Shown here piece by piece: positions 55,376-64,000 of a DNA stretch of 64,000 bases (the stretch's first letter is position 1; each line of letters opens with the position of its first letter). The stretch covers positions 472,437-536,436 of the forward strand of contig NZ_JAMXLA010000001.1 of the NCBI RefSeq assembly GCF_024054175.1, written 5' to 3'. Below the pieces are notes generated by a model. That model made no database searches. It worked only from the letters and a program-made list of their open reading frames with translations, and was not told the DNA's origin. The stretch comes from Flavobacterium sp. NRK1 (GTDB lineage: Bacteria; Bacteroidota; Bacteroidia; Flavobacteriales; Flavobacteriaceae). Made by a program: the position numbers and the translations under genes.

Positions 55376-56125
55376 ATGAGCCAACTTATAACTGATAAAT
55401 TGAGATTTACTGCAGAGGAAAACAAAATAACTATATTACATGCTGTGGAATCAGGCAGCAGGGCCTGGGGCTTTGCTTCTCCTGATAGTGACTATGATAT
55501 ACGGTTTATTTATAAAAATGAGCCTTCGTGGTATTTATCACTATGGGAGAAAGCAGATGTAATCGAATTCATGACTGATCAGGATCTTGATGGCTCAGGT
55601 TGGGATCTTGCCAAAGCATTAAAGCTTCTTGCGAAATCTAATGCCCCACTAATTGAATGGTTATATTCGCCTATAGTTTATTATAGTAATGATTCATTCG
55701 TAAAACAGATGCATCTTTTTGCTGCAGACTGCTTCTCTCCTATTGCAACGCTTCATCATTATTTGGGTACTACAAAAAACTTTATGGAAGCATGTAATTT
55801 AGAACACGTTAAACTTAAAAATTACTTTTATGCTTTAAGAACAGCACTTGCGGGAAAATGGATTATTGAAAATAATTCTTTTCCTCCTGTAGCATTTGAC
55901 GATCTATTACCTATTGCTCCTTTAGAAATTCAAGAAAAAACGATTATGTTAAGGGAAATAAAAGCTGAAAAAGAAGAAAAATATTTGCATCCAAAAGATG
56001 AGATTATAACTGATTTTCTATTGAAAACCATTAATAACAACCAGGAAAAAGCTTCATCTCTGAATCCTGGAAAAAAAATAAATTCAAAGCTTGAAGATTT
56101 TTTCAGAGCAGAAATAAAACAATAA
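55376..56125 (+). CDS. RlaP-like predicted nucleotidyltransferase (YcgL/PF10127-type), first of a tandem pair
   Basis: 249 residues. The nucleotidyltransferase (pol-beta-like) active site is ESGSRAWGFASPDSDYDIRF (residues 25-44): GS, then S-D-x-D metal ligands Asp39 and Asp41. Downstream helical part has GSGWDLAKALKLLAKSNAPLIEWL and a HYLGTTKNF segment, typical of this family. Relatives are associated with RNA-repair or RNA-ligase loci in other bacteria, where they are thought to add nucleotides. No RNA ligase, RtcB or kinase is seen here. Four nt separate it from a second, distant member of the same family, so they form a two-gene operon. Confidence 0.8.
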   Translation: MSQLITDKLRFTAEENKITILHAVESGSRAWGFASPDSDYDIRFIYKNEPSWYLSLWEKADVIEFMTDQDLDGSGWDLAKALKLLAKSNAPLIEWLYSPIVYYSNDSFVKQMHLFAADCFSPIATLHHYLGTTKNFMEACNLEHVKLKNYFYALRTALAGKWIIENNSFPPVAFDDLLPIAPLEIQEKTIMLREIKAEKEEKYLHPKDEIITDFLLKTINNNQEKASSLNPGKKINSKLEDFFRAEIKQ

Positions 56126-56129
56126 CTAA

Positions 56130-57188
56130 ATGACAATTGAGGATATAAAAAATAAAGGACTTATTTTATTGGAAGTAATATCCGGAAGTAAATCATTTGG
56201 CCTTAACACTCCAACTTCTGACACCGATATTAAGGGTGTATTTTATATGCCAAAAGAAAAGTTTTTTGGTCTTGAATATATACCTCAAATAAGTAATAAA
56301 ACTAATGATATAGTATATTATGAAATTGGCCGCTTTGTAGAATTACTAATAAAAAACAATCCTAACATATTAGAAATCCTCGCCACTCCCGATGATTGTA
56401 TAATATATAGACACCCTATCTGGGAGAAATTAAAAATTGAAGATTTCTTGTCTAAAATGTGTAAAGATAGTTTTGCCGGTTATGCTATTACTCAAATTAA
56501 AAAAGCCAGAGGACTTAAAAAGAAAATTGTTAACCCTATTCCTAAAGAAAAGAAAAGTATACTCGATTATTGTTTTATACTTTCAGGTAATAATTCACTT
56601 CCATTAAAACAATGGCTTGAAGAAAACAAAATGACACAGGAGCAATGTGGACTTGTGAACATACCCCATGCAAAAGGAGTATATGCTTTATTCTATGATA
56701 CAAAAAAAATATTAGGCTATAAGGGAATAATGCAAAAAGACATATCCAATGAAGTTTCAGTTTCTTCTATCAATAAAGGTGAAATAGCATTAGCACATAT
56801 GTATTTCAATCAGGAAGCCTATTCTTCTTATTGTAAAGAATATCGAGAATATTGGCTATGGATTGAAAAGCGTAATGAAGAACGCTATAATACAAATAAG
56901 AAGCATGGAAAAGATTACGATTCTAAAAACATGATGCATACTATAAGGTTGCTACAGTCTGCTAACCAAATATTCACGAATGGTAAAATTAATATCCGTG
57001 TAAGCAATCGTGAGGAACTTTTAGATATTAAAATGGGAAACAAGGATTATAACTCTTTATTAAAAATGGCAGATGATCTTATTGCCTCCATTGAGAAACA
57101 CTATATAACTTCTCACCTTCCCGATCATCCTGATAAGGAAAAAGCAGAAAATATACTTATTGATATACGAGAAAAATTATATCGATAG
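56130..57188 (+). CDS. RlaP-like predicted nucleotidyltransferase, second of a tandem pair
   Basis: 352 residues. The active-site block is ISGSKSFGLNTPTSDTDIKG (residues 18-37) with Asp31 and Asp33 as metal ligands. It then diverges from its neighbour: a DIVYYEIGRFVELLIKNNPNILEIL helix, basic KKARGLKKKIVNP, and NMMHTIRLLQSANQIF near the C-terminus, where a conserved His may take part. It is 100 residues longer than the upstream protein, mostly by an insert around 110-260. Substrate unknown. Having both copies intact and adjacent suggests paired or heteromeric work rather than simple duplication. Confidence 0.8.
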   Translation: MTIEDIKNKGLILLEVISGSKSFGLNTPTSDTDIKGVFYMPKEKFFGLEYIPQISNKTNDIVYYEIGRFVELLIKNNPNILEILATPDDCIIYRHPIWEKLKIEDFLSKMCKDSFAGYAITQIKKARGLKKKIVNPIPKEKKSILDYCFILSGNNSLPLKQWLEENKMTQEQCGLVNIPHAKGVYALFYDTKKILGYKGIMQKDISNEVSVSSINKGEIALAHMYFNQEAYSSYCKEYREYWLWIEKRNEERYNTNKKHGKDYDSKNMMHTIRLLQSANQIFTNGKINIRVSNREELLDIKMGNKDYNSLLKMADDLIASIEKHYITSHLPDHPDKEKAENILIDIREKLYR

Positions 57189-57209
57189 AATATTATCTGC
57201 TACTCCTAT

Positions 57210-59216
57210 TTACTTTTTAGTAATCATAGCCAGCTTTTTACTCTTATCAGGTTCCGGTAAATAATCCCGTTGGCTTACATGGGTATAATATTCCTGTACA
57301 AAAGCTTTAAACCTTTGTATATTCTCATCATCTTTTTGTGTTTTTCTTTCAATAAGATTGTTATGCCCTAAGGGATCTTTCCTGTAATCAGATTTTACCA
57401 AAACGTCTTTTTCATTAAACAAATAATAATATTCATCTGTAATAAAATTAAAAGCACTGTTAGAAAAATTTACAGCAAAGTGGTTTTTAGAATCTTCCCT
57501 ATTAAAATGATCTTTACCAAAAGCGAAATAAGGTTTGTCATAATCCAGCATACCTAATAATGTAGGCATAATATCAATATGCTGCATTACCTTATCATCT
57601 TTAGCTTTCATATTACTACCCGGCTTAAAGAAAAAAATAGGAATTGTATAATCATGAGGAGCTTTACTGAACTTTTTACTATCAGCACCAGATGAATGAT
57701 CGGCAGTTATAATAAAAAGCGTGTTTTTATACCAAGGTTCTTTTTCTATACTCTTAAAAAATTCGCCAAGGGCATAGTCCGAATATTTTATAGCGCGGTG
57801 AATAGGCATTGTACCCTCACTAAATTGCTTGGGCAATCCCGGAGGTATAGCATAAGGATGATGTGACGAAAGTGTAAAAAATGTAGCAAAAAATGGCTTG
57901 TTGCTGTTAGCCATCTTATTTATTTTTTTATGTACAAAAGGCATAAATTTATGATCCCATATACCCCATTTACCATCAAAATCTTTTTTTCCGTTCTCTT
58001 CTTCATATTCATTTCTCGAGTAGAAATTTTTAATTCCGGTATTCTTACCAAATGACACAAACCCCATTGACTCTTTTACAGCTCCATGAAAAAATGCGGT
58101 TTCATATCCCATTTCATTCATACATGCCGGTAAGGCATAATAAGGTGCTACCGAATTAGGCAGCGAAAGAAAATGCTCTTTAAAAGATGGGATAGATGCC
58201 CATATTGCTGGCAATGCATCTATAGAGCGGGCTCCGTTCTGATGCCCGTTTGTAAATAAATAACCTTGCTGAAATAAAGAATCTAAAAAAGGTGTATTTG
58301 TTTCCTGATCGGGTTTAAACTGGTCTGAAAGGCTTTTAATATGTGCTTTACCAAAACTTTCTAGTATTATTACGAAAACATTTGTTTTCCTGTCAATATC
58401 AAATTCTTTAGAGTCAATAATTTTGTGCGTGGTAGGATAAATATTTTCTGCTATGTTATCATCAAAATAATGCAATGACGGTACGTCTTTGGATTTATTT
58501 AAAGTTCTGATAAAACAAAACGGATTACTAAGTATTACTGAGGTATGTGTAGGATTATCTGTGTATAAAAAAGCATCATTCATACCTATTGGAAATGATG
58601 CTGCCGAAAAAGTTGCCCCTCTCACAAAAAAAATAACAACAATAGTCATTACAGCTAGGTAGGCACTATTAATTGTATAATATTTTTTGTTGTTTTTTGG
58701 TTTGAAAATCATATTTTCACTGCCTTCGCACGAACATTTGTAGCCCTGATATAAAATAACCAGTAAAAGGAAGTAGAAAACAAAGCCATACCAATAATCA
58801 ACCACAAAATCGGCAAGTAAGGGTATAAATGCATCTTCTCCTAATAGAAAAAAATCACCTAATACTATTCTGGCCTGTTTAAAAGGATAATAAAATATAT
58901 CGGCAACGTTTACCAAAAGTCCAAGACCATTTGTAACCATAAAAATCCAGAATAAAGTTTTTTGATAGCCTTTCTTTTCCCTAAAAAGAAAAGGAATAAG
59001 AGAAAGAAATATAAACAGCATATTAAGGTATATTATGGAAACCGTGTCAAACATCAAGCTCCCCCTTAAAAGACTTATAATATCCTTTCTATATATAGGA
59101 TCTATAAGATTATTATTAAAATAATAAAAGGCTAAGCGGCACAGCATAAATACCACATATACTATAAACAATCTTATAAGTAAAACAGTCAGACTGTTTT
59201 TATAATTGAATTTCAT
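57210..59216 (-). CDS. LTA-synthase-like membrane phosphotransferase (sulfatase fold)
   Basis: 668 residues. Five N-terminal membrane helices (about residues 8-215) and an extracytoplasmic alkaline-phosphatase/sulfatase domain (about 265-640) with NVFVIILESFGKAHI (metal-binding Glu), NGARSIDALPAIWAS (nucleophile region; a Ser appears where LtaS has Thr, judged by eye), and TLFIITADHSSG (Asp-His metal site). In Gram-negative bacteria such proteins move phosphoglycerol or phosphoethanolamine onto envelope glycans or lipids. Product in this organism unknown. Convergent with the RlaP pair. Confidence 0.88.
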   Translation of the reverse strand: MKFNYKNSLTVLLIRLFIVYVVFMLCRLAFYYFNNNLIDPIYRKDIISLLRGSLMFDTVSIIYLNMLFIFLSLIPFLFREKKGYQKTLFWIFMVTNGLGLLVNVADIFYYPFKQARIVLGDFFLLGEDAFIPLLADFVVDYWYGFVFYFLLLVILYQGYKCSCEGSENMIFKPKNNKKYYTINSAYLAVMTIVVIFFVRGATFSAASFPIGMNDAFLYTDNPTHTSVILSNPFCFIRTLNKSKDVPSLHYFDDNIAENIYPTTHKIIDSKEFDIDRKTNVFVIILESFGKAHIKSLSDQFKPDQETNTPFLDSLFQQGYLFTNGHQNGARSIDALPAIWASIPSFKEHFLSLPNSVAPYYALPACMNEMGYETAFFHGAVKESMGFVSFGKNTGIKNFYSRNEYEEENGKKDFDGKWGIWDHKFMPFVHKKINKMANSNKPFFATFFTLSSHHPYAIPPGLPKQFSEGTMPIHRAIKYSDYALGEFFKSIEKEPWYKNTLFIITADHSSGADSKKFSKAPHDYTIPIFFFKPGSNMKAKDDKVMQHIDIMPTLLGMLDYDKPYFAFGKDHFNREDSKNHFAVNFSNSAFNFITDEYYYLFNEKDVLVKSDYRKDPLGHNNLIERKTQKDDENIQRFKAFVQEYYTHVSQRDYLPEPDKSKKLAMITKK

Positions 59217-59381
59217 ATTATTAAAATCACTTAAGTAGCATTATTCTACTTATTTTTCGGCACAAAGATAAATTATTTTGTTAAGCAATTGTTAACATTT
59301 TACTGTAATTTTAAATTAGAGTTAACATTAACCTATTGAATATTAGTTTAATATAAATTATAAAATTCAAATATTTTCTAT

Positions 59382-59419
59382 AAAAGAGAAGAGGCGCTGT
59401 ACAGCGCCTCTTTTCTTTT
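59382..59419 (-). terminator. Terminator of obgE
   Basis: Near-perfect palindrome: AAAGAGAAGAGGCGCTGT next to ACAGCGCCTCTTTTCTTT (59383-59418), the longest stem in the window, followed on the minus strand by a T-rich stretch. Ends 17 nt before the obgE stop codon. Confidence 0.8.
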
Positions 59420-59435
59420 ATAGATATGTTTTTTA

Positions 59436-60446
59436 TTATTCAGTTTCAGCATTAAGCATCTGCCAAAGTTTATCTTTAAGTTCTGTAAGCCCTTGCTGTG
59501 CCACGGATGAGATAAACATATACGGTATCCCTTTAAAATCTTTATCAAGCTGCTGCTTCATTTCTGCTTTAAGCTCATCATCAAGCATATCAGCTTTAGA
59601 AACTACCACCAGCCTGTCTTTATCAAGCATTTCAGGATTATACCTTCGCAGTTCATCTAATAAAATATCATATTGTGCTTTAATATCTTCCGCATCTGCC
59701 GGCACTAAAAACAATAATGTTGAATTACGTTCAATATGCCTTAAAAAGTAATGCCCAAGCCCTTTACCTTCTGCAGCACCTTCAATAATTCCGGGTATAT
59801 CTGCAATTACGAATGACTGAAAATCCCTGTAGGCAACAATTCCTAAATTGGGTTTTAAAGTTGTAAAAGGATAATCTGCAATTTTAGGTTTAGCAGAAGT
59901 AAGCACAGAAAGCAATGTAGATTTGCCCGCATTTGGAAAACCAACAAGGCCGACATCTGCAAGCACTTTGAGTTCTAGTATAATGTCACGCTCTTCTGCC
60001 GGCATTCCCGGCTGTGAATAACGGGGCGTCTGGTTTGTAGAACTGCGAAAGTGCCAGTTCCCTAATCCTCCTTTACCCCCTTTGGCTACAATTTGCTTTT
60101 CACCATCTTCGGTAATTTCAAAAAGTATTTCGTTTGTTTCCTTATCGCGTACTACTGTTCCCAGCGGTACTTCAATATACTTATCTTCACCATCAGCACC
60201 TGTACTGCGCGCACTTCCTCCATCACCACCATGTGTAGCCTTAATATGCCTTGCAAACTTCAAATGATATAATGTCCACAGTCCTTTATTACCTATAAGA
60301 TAAACATGGCCGCCACGGCCGCCATCACCACCATCAGGACCTCCCTTTTCTATAAACTTTTCCCTGTGTAAGTGTGTAGATCCCTTACCTCCTTTACCGG
60401 AAGACACATATATCTTTACATAATCTACAAAATTTCCTTCTGTCAT
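59436..60446 (-). CDS. obgE: GTPase ObgE/CgtA
   Basis: 336 residues: the glycine-rich Obg fold (about 1-160, [32 protein letters not shown]) and a GTPase domain with G1 GFPNAGKS (169-176), switch [12 protein letters not shown]3 in [10 protein letters not shown]. The G4 motif reads SKAD instead of NKxD, a variation I have seen in related species. No C-terminal OCT domain. Acts in late 50S assembly and stress signalling. Own -7 box TACTTTTG at 60487-60494. Confidence 0.96.
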   Translation of the reverse strand: MTEGNFVDYVKIYVSSGKGGKGSTHLHREKFIEKGGPDGGDGGRGGHVYLIGNKGLWTLYHLKFARHIKATHGGDGGSARSTGADGEDKYIEVPLGTVVRDKETNEILFEITEDGEKQIVAKGGKGGLGNWHFRSSTNQTPRYSQPGMPAEERDIILELKVLADVGLVGFPNAGKSTLLSVLTSAKPKIADYPFTTLKPNLGIVAYRDFQSFVIADIPGIIEGAAEGKGLGHYFLRHIERNSTLLFLVPADAEDIKAQYDILLDELRRYNPEMLDKDRLVVVSKADMLDDELKAEMKQQLDKDFKGIPYMFISSVAQQGLTELKDKLWQMLNAETE

Positions 60447-60486
60447 TCTTTCCGATTAAAATGTTTACTGTTTGTGGTTGCGGATG

Positions 60487-60494
60487 CAAAAGTA
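60487..60494 (-). promoter_or_regulatory. -7 promoter box of obgE
   Basis: TACTTTTG on the minus strand, 40 nt before the ATG; no clear -33 box at the usual distance. Confidence 0.45.
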
Positions 60495-60589
60495 AGTTAT
60501 TTTTATGAATTTGCCTATTTACGCTATTTCGCGCAGCATGTGTTATTAATTAATGTTCATTTATTACCTTGCGGTAAATGAATTAAAAC

Positions 60590-61324
60590 ATGAAGATCAT
60601 ACCACTCAATGAGGGCATATTTGCTGTAACTAAAACAAAAATTTTTACAGCTATAAACCGTGAGGAAGTTGAAACAGCCGATCCGGCATTATTAAAAATG
60701 GCAATTTGTCCTTTTTTAATTGAATTACCTGATGACCTTATATTATTAGATTCAGGACTTGGAATATTTAAGGATGGAAAACCGATTATTATACAATTGA
60801 TCGAGGAGGCCGGCTTTACAGCAGAACAGGTAACAAAAGTTTTACTATCGCACCTACATAAGGACCATATTGAAGGGATCGGGCAAATTACAGATAATGG
60901 TTTCACATCTAATTTTCCGAATGCAAAAATATATTTTCAGCAAAGGGAACTTGATTACGCACTTACGCAAACTGAAAGCCATTCCTTTAATCAGGATTAC
61001 ATTAAAGCATTGCCATCATTACCCAATCTGGTTATTATGAATAATGATAAAGGTTCTATAGGAGAATATATAACTTATGAAGTTACTGGAGGGCATTCTC
61101 CTTTTCATCAGGTGTTCCGGATAAAAGAAGATAACACTACCGCTTTTTTTGGTGCCGATAACCTTCCTCAAAAAAGTTACCTAAAGTTTCATATAGCTTA
61201 CAAAACCGACTATGAGGGTAAAAAAGCCATGGAGTTACGACAAACATGGGAGCAAAAGGCAAAAGCAGAAAACTGGACCGTATTATTTTATCATGACTTT
61301 AGTAAAAATAGCAGAACCCTATAA
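60590..61324 (+). CDS. MBL-fold metallo-hydrolase
   Basis: 244 residues of the metallo-beta-lactamase fold: a DSGLGIF strand-turn, the metal motif LLSHLHKDHIEG (HxHxDH, about 84-95), His in GGHSPFHQV and Asp in FFGADNLPQ. It fits small lactonase-like or glyoxalase-II-like hydrolases; no quorum-quenching signature can be claimed. Transcribed away from obgE; a short inverted repeat (TTTATTACC / GGTAAATGAA) just upstream might be an operator. Confidence 0.85.
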   Translation: MKIIPLNEGIFAVTKTKIFTAINREEVETADPALLKMAICPFLIELPDDLILLDSGLGIFKDGKPIIIQLIEEAGFTAEQVTKVLLSHLHKDHIEGIGQITDNGFTSNFPNAKIYFQQRELDYALTQTESHSFNQDYIKALPSLPNLVIMNNDKGSIGEYITYEVTGGHSPFHQVFRIKEDNTTAFFGADNLPQKSYLKFHIAYKTDYEGKKAMELRQTWEQKAKAENWTVLFYHDFSKNSRTL

Positions 61325-61362
61325 AATAATAAAACCGGTGACTATTTACCGGTTTTATTATT
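61325..61362. terminator. Bidirectional terminator
   Basis: AATAATAAAACCGGT (61325-61339) with ACCGGTTTTATTATT (61348-61362), perfect 15-bp stem, 8-nt loop, between convergent genes. Confidence 0.85.
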
Positions 61363-61379
61363 GCTTATTATTTTATTTA

Positions 61380-62020
61380 CTATTTGTAAGTAATACCAAA
61401 ATCTGTATTTGTCTGAGAATTTTTAGTTTCTTCAACAGTGATCTTCTTAATTTCCAATTTAGGGCCATAACCTTCTGAAATAGCTAATGAATTTTGAAGG
61501 TCTTTTGGCATTCCTTCCAATATAGCTTTAAGTTTTGCGCTACCTTCCTTCATAAGCTTTCCATATTCATCAATATATTTATCTCCTGCATCAAGATATT
61601 TCATCGCATCAGAATATGCCTGATCTTTTTTTGTCTCAATATCTTTTAATTCCTCTGTATCTTTACTTAATTTTTCTGTATCAATTTCAAAAACATCTTT
61701 GACTTCTTTAGCATTTGCTGTTAATTGACTCAAAACATCAGTCGCTTTAGCAGTAGTTGCTTTAGATTGAATAAATAAAAGATATTCAGCAGGAACCACA
61801 TTTTCAATTTTATAATTACCCTGAACATCCGTTGTTGACTCATACGTAGCAGGTTCAGCACTTTTATCAATGTTGTAAAGCTTAACTTCACTACCAGCAT
61901 CAGGCTTATTACCTACATAATCATTGTACTTATAAAATACATTTCCTGAAATTGAACCAGGATCTTTACTACATGCAATAAGTGCAAAAGCAGAAACTGC
62001 TAAAGAAAAATTTTTTTCAT
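61380..62020 (-). pseudogene. Lipoprotein with carboxypeptidase-regulatory-like domain, start disrupted by one base
   Basis: From 62003 down to 61380 the minus strand is an open frame reading AVSAFALIACSKDPGSISGN near its start, i.e. a lipobox (LIAC), then a small beta domain (ISGNVFYKY...TTDVQGNYKIENVVPAEYLLFI) and a helical, Lys/Glu-rich C-terminal half. The only matching ATG (62018-62020) is out of frame: it is followed by seven A, giving MKKIFL and a stop. With eight A the protein would begin MKKNFSLAVSAFALIAC, a normal lipoprotein signal of about 213 residues in all. An internal GTG at 61797-61799 would lose the signal and half the beta domain. Real inactivation, phase variation or sequence error. 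Confidence 0.75.
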
Positions 62021-62067
62021 GTTAATTTGGTTTGTTAATTGTTAATATAATTGGTTAAAAATTTAAA

Positions 62068-63345
62068 CTACTCTTTAATTGACCTCACTTTTACCTTGTC
62101 AATTTTAACTCCATCCATTTTTACTACTTCAAGCTCATAAAGATTCCAGGCAAGTTTTTCACCTTCTTTAGGTATATATGACAATTCTGTCATGACAAGG
62201 CCGCTTACAGTAGTTACCTCATAATCGTTAGTAAGATCATCAAGGTCAAAATAGGTTAAAAAGTCATGTAACGGATAATGTCCGTCAACAAGCCATGTGC
62301 CGTCTTCATTTGCAACAAGCCTGAATTCATCTTCGTAAAAATCAGATGCATCTCCTACAAGAGCCTCCAGAATATCATTTAGTGTAATTATTCCCTGGAA
62401 TACACCATATTCATCTGTAACAAGCGCATAATGCACCTTTGTTTTTTTGAATATCTCAAGGGCTTTATAAGCCGAAGTATGCTCAATAAGGTAAACGGGT
62501 TCTTTTACTATTTCTTTAAGTATAAAGTTTTTTCTGTCGTAATTAGCAAAGATATCTTTTAAAAGCACAATACCTATAACATCGTCAAGGCTTGCACCAT
62601 CAATTACCGGATATACCGAGTGCAGCTCCTCCAGCATTATTTCACGGATCTTTTCATTATTGGCATCAGTAGATAAATAAGCTACCGACTTTCTGTGTGT
62701 CATTAACGAATTTACCTTACGGTCTCCAATATGAAACACGCGCTCCATAATATCATGTTCTATCTCCTGTACCTCTCCCCCTTCAGTTCCTTCTTTAATG
62801 ATGGCTTTTATTTCCTCTTCTGTTACTTTACCATCTGCCGAAGGGCGGATTCTGAAAACCTTTAATAAAAAATCAGTAGATGAGGTAAGCAGCCAAATGA
62901 AAGGAGCTGTAATTATAGAAATGTATTTCATTGGTATTGCTACCATTTTTGCAATGGTTTCAGGAAAATTAAGGCCTATCCTTTTAGGAAGCAGCTCCCC
63001 CAGAACCAATGAAAAAAATGTTAGTATTACCACTACTACACCTACTGCAATATTTTCTGCATAAGGTTTTAAAACTTCAAAACCCTCTATAAACAGCTTT
63101 ACATCGCCCGTGACTTTATCACCAGAATAAATACCCGTTAAAATACCGATAAGTGTAATGCCTATCTGTACCGTAGAAAGAAATTTATTTGGCGCATTTG
63201 CCAGATCTAACGCAGCCTGCGCACTGGCATTCCCTTTTTTTGCAGCGGTTTCAAGGCGGTTTTTCCGTGCAGAAATAAGTGCAATCTCAGACATCGAGAA
63301 AACACCATTCAAAATAATCAGGAATAATATTATTGCTATTTCCAA
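62068..63345 (-). CDS. CNNM/CorC-type membrane protein (HlyC/CorC, hemolysin family)
   Basis: 425 residues: a DUF21/CNNM transmembrane domain (about 1-190, IILNGVFSMSEIALISARKNRLE, VQIGITLIGILTGIYSG), a CBS pair (about 205-330, RKVNSLMTHRKSVAYLSTD, VFQGIITLNDILEALVGD), and a C-terminal transporter-associated domain (about 340-425, WLVDGHYPLHDFLTYFDL). CNNM/CorC proteins are Mg2+ transporters or exporters; the name hemolysin is historical. Fifteen nt after adk, so likely in its operon. Confidence 0.93.
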   Translation of the reverse strand: MEIAIILFLIILNGVFSMSEIALISARKNRLETAAKKGNASAQAALDLANAPNKFLSTVQIGITLIGILTGIYSGDKVTGDVKLFIEGFEVLKPYAENIAVGVVVVILTFFSLVLGELLPKRIGLNFPETIAKMVAIPMKYISIITAPFIWLLTSSTDFLLKVFRIRPSADGKVTEEEIKAIIKEGTEGGEVQEIEHDIMERVFHIGDRKVNSLMTHRKSVAYLSTDANNEKIREIMLEELHSVYPVIDGASLDDVIGIVLLKDIFANYDRKNFILKEIVKEPVYLIEHTSAYKALEIFKKTKVHYALVTDEYGVFQGIITLNDILEALVGDASDFYEDEFRLVANEDGTWLVDGHYPLHDFLTYFDLDDLTNDYEVTTVSGLVMTELSYIPKEGEKLAWNLYELEVVKMDGVKIDKVKVRSIKE

Positions 63346-63360
63346 GCGGTGTGTTTTTAG

Positions 63361-63933
63361 TTATAGCGTATCGATTACTGTACTTAACCGATTAGTAATT
63401 TCAGATATTTCACCAATTCCGTTTACAGCATGAAATTTACCCTGCGCTTTATAATATTCAATTAACGGAGCCGTTTTTTCGTTATACTCCTGGTAACGGT
63501 TTCTTATTAGTGCTTCGTCCTGGTCATCAGCACGGCCGCTGGTTTTACCTCTTTCAAGAAGGCGTTGCACAAGCACCTCATCATCTGCCTCAAGTGCAAT
63601 AGTAGCCGTAACATTCCATCCTTTTGATTTTAAGAAAGCATCAAGGGCATCAGCCTGTTCTGTAGTACGTGGAAAACCGTCAAAAAGAAATCCTTTAGTG
63701 TCCGGATTTTTTTCTATTTCATCCTGAAGCATTTTTATAGTAAGTGCATCCGGAACAAGCTCACCCTTGTTTATATAAGATTTTGCCTCAAGTCCCAGCG
63801 GAGTTTCGTTTTTAATGTTATAACGAAAAATATCCCCGGTAGAAATATGTGTAAGGTTGTATTTTGTTTTTAAGAACTCTGCCTGTGTGCCTTTTCCTGC
63901 ACCCGGCTTTCCAAATAGTACGATATTGATCAT
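63361..63933 (-). CDS. adk: Adenylate kinase
   Basis: 190 residues, the short-lid form: P-loop LFGKPGAGKGTQ (6-17), NMP-binding THISTGDIFR, GFLFDGFPRT, and a short lid LLERGKTSGRADDQDEALIRNRYQEY without zinc cysteines. Balances AMP, ADP and ATP. It follows the end of hpt by 25 nt, in keeping with the hpt-adk pairing of flavobacteria, and is not next to secY as in many other bacteria. Confidence 0.96.
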   Translation of the reverse strand: MINIVLFGKPGAGKGTQAEFLKTKYNLTHISTGDIFRYNIKNETPLGLEAKSYINKGELVPDALTIKMLQDEIEKNPDTKGFLFDGFPRTTEQADALDAFLKSKGWNVTATIALEADDEVLVQRLLERGKTSGRADDQDEALIRNRYQEYNEKTAPLIEYYKAQGKFHAVNGIGEISEITNRLSTVIDTL

Positions 63934-63958
63934 TTTATATTTATGGTTGTATGTATTA

Positions 63959-64000
63959 TTATTTTAACTGATAAACTTCTGGCAGATTTCTTCCCAGCCC
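63959..64000 (-). CDS. hpt: Hypoxanthine phosphoribosyltransferase, C-terminal end only
   Basis: The last 13 codons before a TAA at 63959-63961 read GLGRNLPEVYQLK, the closing segment I recognise from Bacteroidota Hpt. The rest lies outside the window. Position directly before adk agrees. Confidence 0.7.
   Translation of the reverse strand, partial: GLGRNLPEVYQLK

Noticed and set aside
62068..63345. Hemolysin annotation
   Set aside because: Domain order is CNNM-CBS-CorC_HlyC, a metal-transport family; there is no toxin feature.

Overview
The window is a chromosomal segment of a member of the Bacteroidota, most likely a Flavobacterium-like Flavobacteriaceae. Evidence read from the sequence: AT-rich intergenic DNA; promoters of the Bacteroidota type (-7 box TAnnTTTG or TAnnTTCG, with TTTG or TTTA about 19 nt upstream, before several genes); A-rich instead of Shine-Dalgarno-like start regions; SusC/SusD outer-membrane proteins; three secreted proteins with type IX secretion (T9SS) C-terminal sorting domains; S46 peptidase; and a zinc-ligand-free L36. 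Most of the window is core genome. I see no CRISPR array, prophage, insertion sequence, tRNA or rRNA gene.

Left part (1-12.7 kb, all minus strand): start of an Rrf2-type regulator, a two-gene arginine/citrulline hydrolase operon, citrate synthase gltA, two secreted leucine-rich-repeat T9SS proteins, a LytTR response regulator with its TPR histidine kinase, enolase and carA. The kinase/regulator operon and the larger LRR gene share a pair of direct repeats with an exact 21-bp period just upstream of matching -7 boxes. This looks like the binding site of the LytTR regulator and ties the two-component system to a secreted product.

12.8-30 kb (minus strand): one uninterrupted translation block, rpsL-rpsG-fusA-rpsJ, then S10, spc (with secY, infA, rpmJ) and alpha operons ending with rpoA-rplQ. 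tuf, map and adk are not in it; adk is at the right end of the window beside hpt. Three stem-loops lie in the few larger gaps (rpsJ/rplC, rpsN/rpsH, rpsK/rpsD) and one at the very 5' end of the transcript; they are candidates for ribosomal-protein autoregulation.

30-40.5 kb: an Omp85-type outer-membrane protein divergent from rpsL, then a SusC-SusD-lipoprotein uptake operon facing a secreted purple-acid-phosphatase-like protein that carries three tandem repeats with a W-I-G-I-Y-K motif.

40.5-64 kb: mixed housekeeping and less known genes: rlmB (probably leaderless), rhomboid protease, rarA, a predicted metal-linked ABC exporter-like operon with a histidine-rich permease, a frameshifted Coa1-like gene, radC, a DUF1287 protein, a 690-bp gene-free region with structured sequence and a terminator pointing at an unannotated minus-strand transcript, mpl, an S46 dipeptidyl-peptidase, two tandem RlaP-like nucleotidyltransferases, an LTA-synthase-like phosphotransferase, obgE, an MBL hydrolase, a lipoprotein gene whose start is broken by one base in an A-tract, a CNNM/CBS membrane protein, adk and the last codons of hpt. 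Two independent single-base homopolymer disruptions in this part may be real inactivations or assembly errors.
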